64,000 nucleotides of DNA from Natronosporangium hydrolyticum (lineage in GTDB: Bacteria; Actinomycetota; Actinomycetes; Mycobacteriales; Micromonosporaceae): the NCBI RefSeq assembly GCF_016925615.1, contig NZ_CP070499.1, forward strand, positions 4,216,001 through 4,280,000, in the 5' to 3' direction. The position numbers and the translations under genes were made by a program. This document shows positions 32,818 to 42,300 of the stretch, one piece after another; within the stretch, counting starts at the first letter, position 1; the number at the start of each line of letters is the position of its first letter. The notes under the pieces were generated by a model. It saw only the letters and a program-made list of their open reading frames with translations. It did no database searches and was not told the origin of the DNA.

Positions 32818-34803
32818 CTACAGCTCCGCACACTGGGCGAGCTTCATCCCGCCGATCACGCTGTTGACCTGCCCGCCGTGCTCCGGCGGTGGCTGGTTGC
32901 CGGTGCAGTAGAGCGAGCCGACCAGTTGATTGCCGGCGATCAACAGCGGTCCGTCGGCGGTGGTGTTGTCCACCACCAGCATCGACCCCACCACCTGGTT
33001 GCCGGTGAACGTCACCCAACCGCCGGTGCCCCGCAGCGACACCGGGCCCACCACCAGCCCATCCGTCACCTCCACCAGGGCAGCTCCGAAGGTAGCGAGC
33101 GGCCCCTGGATGGTCGCCGAGGTGGCGATCAGGCCGGCCCCCTCGAAGACGTTCACCTCGCCCTGGACCTGCGCATCGGGGGCCAGGCAGGTGACGCCCT
33201 CGGCCACGGTCAACGGCCCCGCATGCACGCCTTCGATGACCACATCACAGGCAGGCCCGAAGACCTGCATCGTCACCGGCACCTCGGCCCGGGGCTGGGA
33301 CGGATCGTTACTATCCACACAGACCAGTGCCGCGTGGTCACCGGCCGTGACCTCAGCCGCATCGAGCGTCAACCGGAGCTGTGCCACCTCACCAGCGCTC
33401 AACTCACCCTCTGACGGGGTGAGTTCGAGCCACGGCACACCCGCCGGGCCGCCGCACTCCTGCGCCATGAGCGACGCCTCCCAGGTGAGCACCCCGTCGC
33501 CGACGTTGGCCACCTCGAGCCACTGCTCGGTAGCCTCCCCCAGCCGTTGCGAAACCTCGATCTGCTCCGGGGTCACTTCGAGTTCGGGCTGGGCCGCCAC
33601 CGACAGCGACACCGGGACCTCGACCCGGGGACGGGTCGGATCGTTACTCGCCAGGCACAGCACGGTGGACCGCTCATCACCGTCGGACAGGCCGGTAGCG
33701 TCCACCGTCACCGTCACCGACTCGTTCGCGCCCGGCGCCACAGTCCCTCCCGCCGGTGCTACCGCCAACCACGGCACGTCGGTCGGCAGCTCGCAACCGA
33801 CCAGCGGACCGCCGCCGGTGACCTCAATCAACAGTTGCGGCTCGCCAGCGCCGAGCTCGCCGGTCGGCGCCGGCTCGGGTAGCCCACACGCCTCGGCCCG
33901 CAGGTACGACGGCGCGGTCTCGGTGCCGGAGTGGGCGCCGACATACAGCCCGCCCCCGCTCTGCGCCGGGACGTCGATCTCCACCACCAGGGTGGCGCCG
34001 GCCGGAACCACGCCCGCCACCGGCACCGTCACCGCCGACATGATTTCGTTTCCGACGCTGGTCTCGGCGCTGCCGAGCAGCGTAAAGTTCTCGTACTGGA
34101 ACGGCTGTTGCGAGTCGAACGCGTAGAGGTTGACGGTGACCGCGGCCGCCGCGCCACGCGATCCCTCCACGCCGAAGGAGACTGCGCTCACCTCGAAGTC
34201 GCCAACCACCCCGAAGTCGGCCGGTGTGAAGTGCCGCAGATAGCCGCTGTCGGTGGTCTGGGCGCCGCGGTTCGGTGAACACGCACGGGATGTACCGGCC
34301 ACGAGCGTACTCTCCGACGAGTGCGTGAGGGCCAGCTCGCCGGCCGGCACCGGCGGCAGCTCCGGCTCGACGGTCCATCCCGGACGGCCACGATGCCCGG
34401 GGAAGGACTCCAGCGCGCCGCCACCCCCAGGCTCCTGAGCTACCGGGTCCACCGGTGTCGGCGGATGGATCGGCAGCCGCCGCTGGTCATCCGGCTCCCC
34501 GACCGCCTCCCAGTGCAGCGGCGCCGCCCCGTCGTTGCCGACGGTGAGCGGATGGTCGGTGACCTCGCCCGGGGCCTGATCGGTTGTGATCGCCGCAGGC
34601 TCCACCACGATCGCTGGCGCTTCGTCAGCGGATTCGCCCCCGCCCGGGGAAGTGGCCGGCGACTCACCAGCACCAGGTTGTGGCAGGCCCGGCCGTTGCT
34701 GGGCGGCGGCGGGCGGCGCGAACGTCACCGCCAGCGCCGCTACGGCCAAGACCGCCACTGCCGATCCGGCCCGGTTCACCATTGTTCTGTTCCGACGACG
34801 CAT
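32818..34803 (-). CDS. Secreted modular adhesin-like protein with the shared C-terminal module (divergent copy)
   Basis: This protein of 661 residues probably starts at ATG 34803 (GTG 34809 possible) with a Sec signal (about 1-35, ending PPAAAQQ). Order: Pro/Gly region; a BACON/ASPM-like domain (EPAAITTDQAPGEVTDHPLT); an SHSES module (about 155-325: LTHSSESTLVAG, GYLRHFTPADFG, SYLRAEACGLPEP); three Ig-like repeats (each with CLASNDP or CVDSNDP-like motifs); and the shared C-terminal module (about 519-661: GVHAGPLTVAEGVTCL to MKLAQCAEL). No catalytic domain is visible. The C-terminal copy is clearly homologous to, but more diverged than, those in the three larger proteins. Probably a surface-retained binding protein. 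Confidence 0.82.
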   Translation of the reverse strand: MRRRNRTMVNRAGSAVAVLAVAALAVTFAPPAAAQQRPGLPQPGAGESPATSPGGGESADEAPAIVVEPAAITTDQAPGEVTDHPLTVGNDGAAPLHWEAVGEPDDQRRLPIHPPTPVDPVAQEPGGGGALESFPGHRGRPGWTVEPELPPVPAGELALTHSSESTLVAGTSRACSPNRGAQTTDSGYLRHFTPADFGVVGDFEVSAVSFGVEGSRGAAAAVTVNLYAFDSQQPFQYENFTLLGSAETSVGNEIMSAVTVPVAGVVPAGATLVVEIDVPAQSGGGLYVGAHSGTETAPSYLRAEACGLPEPAPTGELGAGEPQLLIEVTGGGPLVGCELPTDVPWLAVAPAGGTVAPGANESVTVTVDATGLSDGDERSTVLCLASNDPTRPRVEVPVSLSVAAQPELEVTPEQIEVSQRLGEATEQWLEVANVGDGVLTWEASLMAQECGGPAGVPWLELTPSEGELSAGEVAQLRLTLDAAEVTAGDHAALVCVDSNDPSQPRAEVPVTMQVFGPACDVVIEGVHAGPLTVAEGVTCLAPDAQVQGEVNVFEGAGLIATSATIQGPLATFGAALVEVTDGLVVGPVSLRGTGGWVTFTGNQVVGSMLVVDNTTADGPLLIAGNQLVGSLYCTGNQPPPEHGGQVNSVIGGMKLAQCAEL

Positions 34804-34938
34804 GGTCACCGCTAAGACTCCTCTGTGCCCGGTCGGCGCCCCCGCCCGCCCGAGAACTGCTGGTAGCAGGGGTAACCTACCACGCACCCCAGCCACCGCC
34901 CGATAAACGATCATGGGGAAAAGTCCGCCGAACGACGC

Positions 34939-34965
34939 TGATCATGGACCCTTAGTCCATGATCA
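34939..34965. terminator. Hairpin with 11-bp perfect stem (REP-like)
   Basis: TGATCATGGAC and GTCCATGATCA flank a 5-base loop. It is followed within 4 bp by a second, stronger hairpin. Either a tandem terminator for the subtilase gene at 35042 or a REP-type element. Confidence 0.65.
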
Positions 34966-34968
34966 GCC

Positions 34969-34999
34969 GGGCCGGGGAGCGTTAGGCGCTCCCCGGCCC
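34969..34999 (-). terminator. Strong GC hairpin downstream of subtilase gene
   Basis: A perfect 13-bp stem (34969-34981 with 34987-34999, loop TTAGG) lies 42 bp past the subtilase stop at 35042, on the transcribed side. Together with the adjacent hairpin it isolates this gene from the adhesin-like gene further on. Confidence 0.75.
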
Positions 35000-35041
35000 G
35001 GGTATCAGTTACTACTCAGCCAATCGGCCGAGTCTGACCTG

Positions 35042-35470
35042 TTACAGCTCGGCGCACTGGCCGAGCTTGCCGCCTGTAGCAGTGTTAGCCAGACCCAGAT
35101 CCGTCGGCGCCGGGTCATTACCCAGACACGACAACGAACCAATGATCGTGTTACCAGCCACCACCGCAGCCGACGCCGTCGCACCGTTCACCACACTGAC
35201 CGACCCGGTCACCTGACTAGCGAACAACGACACCGACCCAGTCGCACCAGACACCACCACCGGACCAGTCACCTGCGTAAACGACAGATCCACCACCGCG
35301 GCACCCACCGCAGACACCGGACCCTGCACCACCGCAGCCGTCGCCACCAGACCAGCACCCGCCGACACATTCACCTCACCGAGCACCTGAGCACCCGCCG
35401 CTAGACAGGTAACCCCCTCAGTGACAGTCAACGCACCAGCATGCACCCCAGTGATCGTCTCGTCGCACAC
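35042..35470 (-). repeat. Shared C-terminal module, DNA copy A
   Basis: About 430 bp encode VCDETITGVHAGAL through GGKLGQCAEL. It is nearly identical to copies B (38928-39356) and C (45690-46105), and distantly related to the end of the gene at 32818. Codons here favour T or G in third position (GGT, ACT, GTG, TTG), unlike the C-ending codons of the protease domain. Confidence 0.9.
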
Positions 35471-38400
35471 CACCGGACCACCCGGCGGATCATCGTCCTC
35501 GACCACCGACATGCTCACCGGCACCTCCACCACCGGCGAGACCGGATCATTCGACGCCACACACAACAGCGCCTCATAATCACCCGGCTCAACCCCGGCA
35601 GCATCGAAACTCACCGCCACCGAACTCGACCCACCCGGCTCGGTGCTACCCGACGCCGGCGACACCGACAACCACGGCACGTCCCCCGGAGCCGCGCAGG
35701 CCCCCGGGGCGCCCTGATTGTCGAGCGAGACATCGTCGATGAAGAAGTTGGTGGTGCCAACCCCCGAGACGGTCGAGTCGAAGCTGAGCGTGTAGGTGCC
35801 GCCGTCGGCGAAGTCGCTGACGTCCACCACCACCTCGGCGTAGGTGGCGTAGTCCGCGGCGTCCGCGTCGGTGACCGAGAAGACCTCGGTGTCGTCCAGC
35901 GACACCCGCAGGAAGTCGTCCCCACTGCCGCCGGCAGCCGGGATCTCCAACCAGAACCGCAGTTCGGCGACGCCCGGCTGCAGCGTCACATCCTGCCGGA
36001 CAAACCCGGTCTCCGGTGCCGCGATCCCGCCGAACCAGGTCCACCACTCACCGTTGCGAGGCCCGGTGCCGTTACCGAAGCCACACACATCGATCGTGCA
36101 CAGCGGCGTGCCGAAGGTGGTCGACCCCTCGTCCCAGAACGGGTTGGGCGAACCAGCCTCGAACCCACCGTCCAGGATGACATCGGACGCAGGCACGTTC
36201 TGGTAGTCCCGTTCCAACGTGCTCGCTGGCGGCACCGTGTCCGGCACCGCCCGCAGTGCGCTGCCCTCTTCGGTGGCGCCCGCTTGCTCGGCCTCGGTGA
36301 TCGACCACGTCAGCTCACCGGTGCCGGTGTTGGCGATCGTCAGCTCCTCCTCGGCCGCCTGGTCGGTCTGCACCTCCACCGACAGCTCGGCCGGCGACAC
36401 CTCGATCGCCGGGGCCTCGTCAACCGGCGCCTGCGCGATCACCACGATCGGGTAGTGGACGCCGGCGACCGCTGCGCCACCGCTGTGCGAGTCGGTGGTC
36501 GTTAGCCGCAGATCGCCGAAGGCCCAGTCGCCGGTGGCGCTCTCCTGCCCGGTGACCGTCACCACGATCTCCTGCGACGCACCAGCATCGATGCTGAACT
36601 CCGCCGGGCTCACCGAGACCGTCGTCCCCGCCGGCGCGTCCACCTCGGCCTGATACGTCACCGGAGCGTCCGCCACGCTGGTCACGGTACGGGTAAAGGA
36701 GCACTCGTCCCCGCAGGTACGGTCGACCAGGTGCGGCACGTTCAACGTCCGCGGATCGCCGCCAGCGGCGGGGTTGGCGGCCACGAAGTTGGCGTGGCTC
36801 TCGTCCATCACCAGCCCGGTCCGGGCGGCCGCTTCGAGGTCCACCCGCCCCGAGCCGTGGTCGAACGCAGTAGCCGGCGTGCCCTCGTCGTCGACGGCCA
36901 GCACATCCGGATCAGCGGTCCCGGCCAGCGCCGACCGGACCTCGGCCGGTGACCACTCGGGGTGTAGCGCCATCAGCAACGCCGCGGAGCCGGCGCCGTG
37001 CGGCGACGACATCGAGGTGCCCTGGTTGAACATGTACTGGAGCGGGTCACCGCCGATCTCGACACCGGCGGCCAGCACGTTGACACCGGGAGCGGCGAAG
37101 GTCGGCGCCAGCACGTTGAACTGGCTCGGCCCACGGGCGCTGAAGGTCGCGACGATGTCCTGATAGGCATCGTCGCGCAGCAGGGCGGTGTCCCCGTGCA
37201 GGTGCACCTCGGTGGGCTCCGGGGAGCTGTCCACGATGAAGTCCCGAAGCTCGGAACCCTGCGGAAGGCTGAGATTGACCGCCGGGATACTGGTGGTCTC
37301 CAGGCCACTCAGGAAGACCGGTGGGCCGGCCATATCGCTGAAGAGGACAACCCCGACCGCGCCGGCCGCCGCGGCATTGTTGACCTTGACCGCGAAGTTG
37401 CAGCCACCGCCCCGCTGAATCAGGGCCAGTGCGCCCTCGAAGGCCCCGGCCGCGAACGACTGGCAGCCGAAAGCGTTGCCGACCACATGCCTGATCTCCG
37501 CGGTGATGTCATCCTCGACGATCGGGCCGCGGAGCGGATTGGCCGGGGCTGCGGCGAGCCCGACCAACTCCGCCGGCACCGGGCCGGGACCGGTGACGTC
37601 GAGGTCGTGGTGGATGATCCGGTCCAGCGTGGAGGCGGCCACCGTCGCATTCCACGGGCCGGTCTTCGCCACCGTCGCCGCCGGGCCGGTGTTACCCGCC
37701 GAGGCTGCGACGAAGATCCCGGCCTCGAAGGCGTCCAGGAACGCCAGGTCGACCGCGTCCACCCACGGGTTGTCGGTGCCGGAGATGGAGTAGTTCAACA
37801 CGTTGGTCGGGTCGGCGATCGCCTGGTTGACCGCGGCGACGCTGGCAGTCTGGGGACAGCCGGGGTCACACACCAGGTACGAGATCACGTTGGCGCGGGG
37901 CGCCACCCCTTGAATGGTCCGGGTGTATTCGTCGCCGCCGACGCTGAAGGTGGCCTCGTGCCGGTTGCCCGCGATGGTCCCACCCACGTGACTGCCGTGG
38001 CTGTTGCGGTCCAGGACATCCGGGTAGCTCGGGCCGGTGGTGTTGAAGTTCCAGGCGCCGATCAGCTTGTCATTGCAGACATCCTGGTGGTCGGCGTGGT
38101 CCGGCGCGCAGGCACCGACGAACTCACCCGAGCCGAGCGGATTGTCGTGGACATAGCCGTCGCCGTCCACCTCGGCGAAGGACGGGTGGAAGGCGTTGAC
38201 TCCGGTGTCGAGCATGCCGATCACCACGCCCTCACCGCTGGTCGCCAGGTCCGGCCCGGTTACCCCGTCCCAGAAGCTGGCCGAGCCCATTAGCTCGTGG
38301 CTCACATCGGTTTCGAGCTCCCGGATCTCGTCCGGGAACACGTTCGTGACACCGGGCAGGCTGGCCAGCTGCGCGGCCTCCGCCGCGCTGATCCGCAGCG

Positions 38401-38800
38401 CGACCGCGTTCAACACGTTGAGATACTCGAACTGCGGCGCCACGTCGCGCCCCAACGCCCGGCTGAACCCGGCTACGGCCTCAGCCTGTTGGTCCGCGAG
38501 GTAGTCGAGGTAACGGACGCTCGCCGGGGCTTCGACGTCGAGCCGGTCCGCTCCGGTGATGGCCGGGCTGGTCGCTGGCAGGCCGGCGAGGTCGCCGCCG
38601 TAGGTCGCCAACGGAGCGTCGGCGAGCTGCACGATCCACAGGCCAGTGGCTGATTCGGTGAGTTCAGGCGCGCCCGGACCGAAGTCCGGAGTGGTGTGCA
38701 AGGACTGCGCCAACGCCGGCTGCGGCATTGACAGGGTAAGGACCGCCGCGCTAGCGGCGGCGACTAACGTGGACAAAAGGGATCTGCGCCGTAGTGACAC
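35042..38800 (-). CDS. Secreted S8 subtilisin-family protease with PA domain and modular C-terminus
   Basis: This 1252-residue protein starts at GTG 38800, with AAGGAG 8 bp upstream (the frame opens 13 codons earlier without a better site). Order: signal peptide (1-31, ALAQS); I9-type propeptide (about 50-170); catalytic domain with Asp198 (GMLDTG), His268 (NSHGSHVGG), Asn370 (SAGN) and Ser596 (GTSMSSP); PA insert (about 430-540); Fn3-like domain (about 690-790); BACON-like repeat (797-835); a jelly-roll carbohydrate-binding-like domain (872-1028, LDGGFEAGSPNPFWDEG); Ig-like repeat (1040-1101); shared C-terminal module (1111-1252). It should degrade extracellular protein while held at or near the surface. 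It is a paralogue of the gene at 38928. Confidence 0.92.
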   Translation of the reverse strand: MSLRRRSLLSTLVAAASAAVLTLSMPQPALAQSLHTTPDFGPGAPELTESATGLWIVQLADAPLATYGGDLAGLPATSPAITGADRLDVEAPASVRYLDYLADQQAEAVAGFSRALGRDVAPQFEYLNVLNAVALRISAAEAAQLASLPGVTNVFPDEIRELETDVSHELMGSASFWDGVTGPDLATSGEGVVIGMLDTGVNAFHPSFAEVDGDGYVHDNPLGSGEFVGACAPDHADHQDVCNDKLIGAWNFNTTGPSYPDVLDRNSHGSHVGGTIAGNRHEATFSVGGDEYTRTIQGVAPRANVISYLVCDPGCPQTASVAAVNQAIADPTNVLNYSISGTDNPWVDAVDLAFLDAFEAGIFVAASAGNTGPAATVAKTGPWNATVAASTLDRIIHHDLDVTGPGPVPAELVGLAAAPANPLRGPIVEDDITAEIRHVVGNAFGCQSFAAGAFEGALALIQRGGGCNFAVKVNNAAAAGAVGVVLFSDMAGPPVFLSGLETTSIPAVNLSLPQGSELRDFIVDSSPEPTEVHLHGDTALLRDDAYQDIVATFSARGPSQFNVLAPTFAAPGVNVLAAGVEIGGDPLQYMFNQGTSMSSPHGAGSAALLMALHPEWSPAEVRSALAGTADPDVLAVDDEGTPATAFDHGSGRVDLEAAARTGLVMDESHANFVAANPAAGGDPRTLNVPHLVDRTCGDECSFTRTVTSVADAPVTYQAEVDAPAGTTVSVSPAEFSIDAGASQEIVVTVTGQESATGDWAFGDLRLTTTDSHSGGAAVAGVHYPIVVIAQAPVDEAPAIEVSPAELSVEVQTDQAAEEELTIANTGTGELTWSITEAEQAGATEEGSALRAVPDTVPPASTLERDYQNVPASDVILDGGFEAGSPNPFWDEGSTTFGTPLCTIDVCGFGNGTGPRNGEWWTWFGGIAAPETGFVRQDVTLQPGVAELRFWLEIPAAGGSGDDFLRVSLDDTEVFSVTDADAADYATYAEVVVDVSDFADGGTYTLSFDSTVSGVGTTNFFIDDVSLDNQGAPGACAAPGDVPWLSVSPASGSTEPGGSSSVAVSFDAAGVEPGDYEALLCVASNDPVSPVVEVPVSMSVVEDDDPPGGPVVCDETITGVHAGALTVTEGVTCLAAGAQVLGEVNVSAGAGLVATAAVVQGPVSAVGAAVVDLSFTQVTGPVVVSGATGSVSLFASQVTGSVSVVNGATASAAVVAGNTIIGSLSCLGNDPAPTDLGLANTATGGKLGQCAEL

Positions 38801-38863
38801 GCAAGGCACTCCTTCGTACCAGTCAGTGCCCCCGCCCACCGAATGACAATTGTTCCAAAGTGT

Positions 38864-38904
38864 AGCAGCGCCCCGCCGGAATGTAACTCCGGCGGGGCGC
38901 TGCT
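38864..38904 (-). terminator. Strong hairpin between the two subtilase genes
   Basis: A perfect 17-bp stem (38864-38880 with 38888-38904, 7-base loop) lies 24 bp past the stop of the upstream subtilase. It is the strongest terminator-like structure in the window. The promoter of the next subtilase must therefore lie in the 60 bp between it and the GTG at 38800. Confidence 0.85.
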
Positions 38905-38927
38905 CTTATTGCGGTTCGGTTAAATTG

Positions 38928-39356
38928 TTACAGCTCCGCGCACTGGCCGAGCTTGCCGCCGGTAGCAGTGTTGGCCAGACCCAGATCCGTCGGCGCCGGG
39001 TCATTACCCAGACACGACAACGAACCAATGATCGTGTTACCAGCCACCACCGCAGCCGACGCCGTCGCACCGTTCACCACACTGACCGACCCGGTCACCT
39101 GGCTAGCGAACAACGACACCGACCCGGTCGCACCCGAAACCACCACCGGACCAGTTACCTGCGTAAACGACAGATCCACCACCGCGGCACCCACCGCAGA
39201 CACCGGACCCTGCACCACCGCAGCCGTCGCCACCAGACCAGCACCCGCCGACACATTCACCTCACCGAGTACCTGAGCACCCGCCGCTAGACAGGTAACC
39301 CCCTCAGTGACAGTCAACGCACCAGCATGCACTCCAGTGATCGTCTCGTCGCACAC
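38928..39356 (-). repeat. Shared C-terminal module, DNA copy B
   Basis: It differs from copy A at only about ten positions over roughly 420 bp, including the codons around GSVSLFASQVTG. The preceding Ig-like repeat (39370-39560) also matches its counterpart in the gene at 35042, so the shared block extends to about 600 bp between these two genes. Confidence 0.9.
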
Positions 39357-42300
39357 CACCGGCTCACCCGGCCCGTCCGACTCCACCACCGACATGCTCA
39401 CCGGCACCTCCACCACCGGCGAGGCCGGATCATTCGACGCCACACACAACAGCGCCTCATAATCACCCGGCTCAACCCCGGCAGCATCGAAACTCACCGC
39501 CACCGAACTCGACCCACCCGGCTCGGTGCTACCCGACGCCGGCGACACCGACAGCCAGGAGACCTCGCCCGGAGCAGCGCAGCCACCCGCACCACCGGGG
39601 ACGCCGGTGAGCGTGAACGGTGCGCCCTGCTGAGTCAGCGTGCCGGTGTCGACCCACTCCTGCCAGGCCGTACCGGTCCACTGCTTGGCGGCTCCGGTCG
39701 TGGTCTCGCCGAGGATGGTGATCGGCGGCTGCCATGGCCCGGATGCCACCGAGCCGTCGAGCTGCCAGTCGATCCAGTAGGTCCCTTCGGCCAGCTCGAA
39801 CTCACCATCAGCCTCGATGAACATGATCGGCCGGGTGGTGTCCACCGCCGTCTCCGAGATCCGGTATGCGTTGGTCCACCCGGTGTCCCGAAGCTGGTTG
39901 GTGCTGCTGTCACCGAAGACCACGGAGCTGCCCGCCTCGTCCGGCGGCCCGTCCCAGATCTGGTAGTTCACCGCGGTGAACGACGACGTGGTCGAAGACC
40001 CGGTCTGGTAGCCGTAGAAGGTGAGCCCGTCGACCTGCCAGCCGCCCTCGTCCACAGTGAAGACATCCGCTACGCGGAAGCCACCAGCGGCACTGACGTT
40101 GGCGCCCAGCGTCAGCATCTCGAGCGTCTGGCTCTGCAAGGTGCTGTGGTCGGAGCCGTCTGGACCCGCCCCCGGATGGGTGACGAACGGGCCGCTGTCG
40201 AAGAGCGTGTCGCTGGCGAGCGCCTCCGGCGCCTCGGCGGTGTGAATCTCCCAGTCGAGGGTGGCATCGCCGGTGTTACCCACCGACAACTCCTGCTCCA
40301 CCACCCCGTCGACCGGCACCTCCGCCGACAACGAACCCGGCGACACCTCCACCACCGGAGCCGTCACCTCCTCGACCACCAACTCCACCGGAATCTCCAC
40401 CACCGGCGACTCCGGATCATCAGAGGCCACACACAAGGTCCCGGCCACCACATCACCGTCGGCAAGCCCCGCCGAGTCGAAACTAACCTCGACCACCTGC
40501 GACCCACCCGGAGCCACCGCACCAGCCGCCGGCGACACCGACAACCAACCCGGCACCTCACACGACGGCTCCGACACGTCACCACCACCGGTAACCGACA
40601 TCACCACATGCATACCCGGGAACCCGATCGCCGACGTATCCGTCGGCTCCGGCAACCCACACGACCCCGACGCCAAATACGACGGCGCAGTCTGACCATC
40701 CGGATTCGACCCGATGAACAACGCCCCCGACCCCGAAAGATCCGGAACATCAACCTCCACCACCAGAGTCGAACCCGCCGCCGCGGTACCCGACACCGGC
40801 ACCGTCACAACCTCCAGCTCCATCGGCTCCAGCGTCTCCTCCGCCGAACCAATCAGCTCAAAGTTGCCATACTCGAACGACCCAGCCGGATCGACCATCT
40901 CATACAGATTCACCGACACCGTCGGAGAAACCCCACGCACCACCTCGACACCGAACGACACCTCGGACACATCGAACTCGTCGGTGATCCCGAAGTCATC
41001 CAACACGAAGTGCCGCAGATACGAATTCTCCGTCGTCGACAGACCCTGATCCGGCGTACACCCGACCGAGTTCTCCGCCACAATCGACATCGACTCCGAA
41101 TGCGACAACGTCACCGCATCCTGCACCACCGGCACCTCCGGCGTCGCCACCCGCGGGGACGAACCAAACACCCCACGCAACAACGACGGCGCCGTCGACA
41201 ACGACGCCTCACCCGAGACCTCACCCGGCTCCACCGACGTCACCGACGTCGCACCAGGCGACCCGGCCGGCTCATCCAGAATCTCCCAGGACAGCTCCGC
41301 GTCACCCACGTTGCCGATGGTCAACTCCTGCGTCACCACCGTGTCCGGACCCTGCACCGACGACAACTCCGACGGATCCACAGTGATTTCCGGCGCCTCG
41401 GTCTGCTCGGCGGCGGCGATCACCGTCACCGGGTAGTGAACGCCCGCGATCTCCGCACCGTTGGCGTGGGCATCGGCGGTCGCGAGGACCACGTCGGCGA
41501 ACGCCCACTCACCCTCGGGCATGCCGGTCGCGTCGACCGTCACGGTCAGGTCGACCGAATCGCCTGGCTCAACGGTGAACTCTGCCGGCTCGACCGTCAC
41601 GGTCATCCCGCTGGGCGCGTCGACCTGCGCCGTGTAGCTGGCCTCGGTGTCGGCCACGCTGGTGACCGTCCGCTCCCAGCTGCACTCGGCACAGCCGTGG
41701 TCGACGAAGGCTGGCAGGTTCAGGGTCCTCGGTTGCCCACCCGCAGCCGGGTTGGCAGCCACCATGTTGGCGTGCGTCTCGTCCATCACCAGCCCGATCC
41801 GCGCCGCCTCGGCGAGGTCGACCCGACCGGAGCCGTAGTTGAACGGATCTGCCGCCGACTCACCGTCCGGAGCCCGCAAGCCACTCGGGTCGGCGGTGCT
41901 GGCGAGCGCCGAGCGCACCTGCGCCGGGCTCCACTCCGGATGCAGCGCCACCAGCAGCGCGGCGGAGCCGGCAGCGTGCGGCGAGGACATCGACGTGCCC
42001 TGCATCTGGGTGTAGGTTTCGCTGTCGCCACCGCTGGCGCTAGCCGCTGCGAGGATGTTCACTCCCGGTGCGGTGACCGTGGGAGCCAACATCTCGAACT
42101 GGCTCGGCCCGGTCGAGCTGAAGCCCGCCATGACGTCTTCCCACGCCGGGTCGATGAAGACCTCGGTCTCCAGGTTGATCCGCGCCGTCACCGGCTCGGA
42201 GCTGCCGGTGACGTGGTCCAGCAGCGCCTGGCCGCTGGCAGCCTCCAGCATCACCGCGGGGACGTTGGTGTCGTCGTCGTCCGGGCCGAGACCACCGGGG

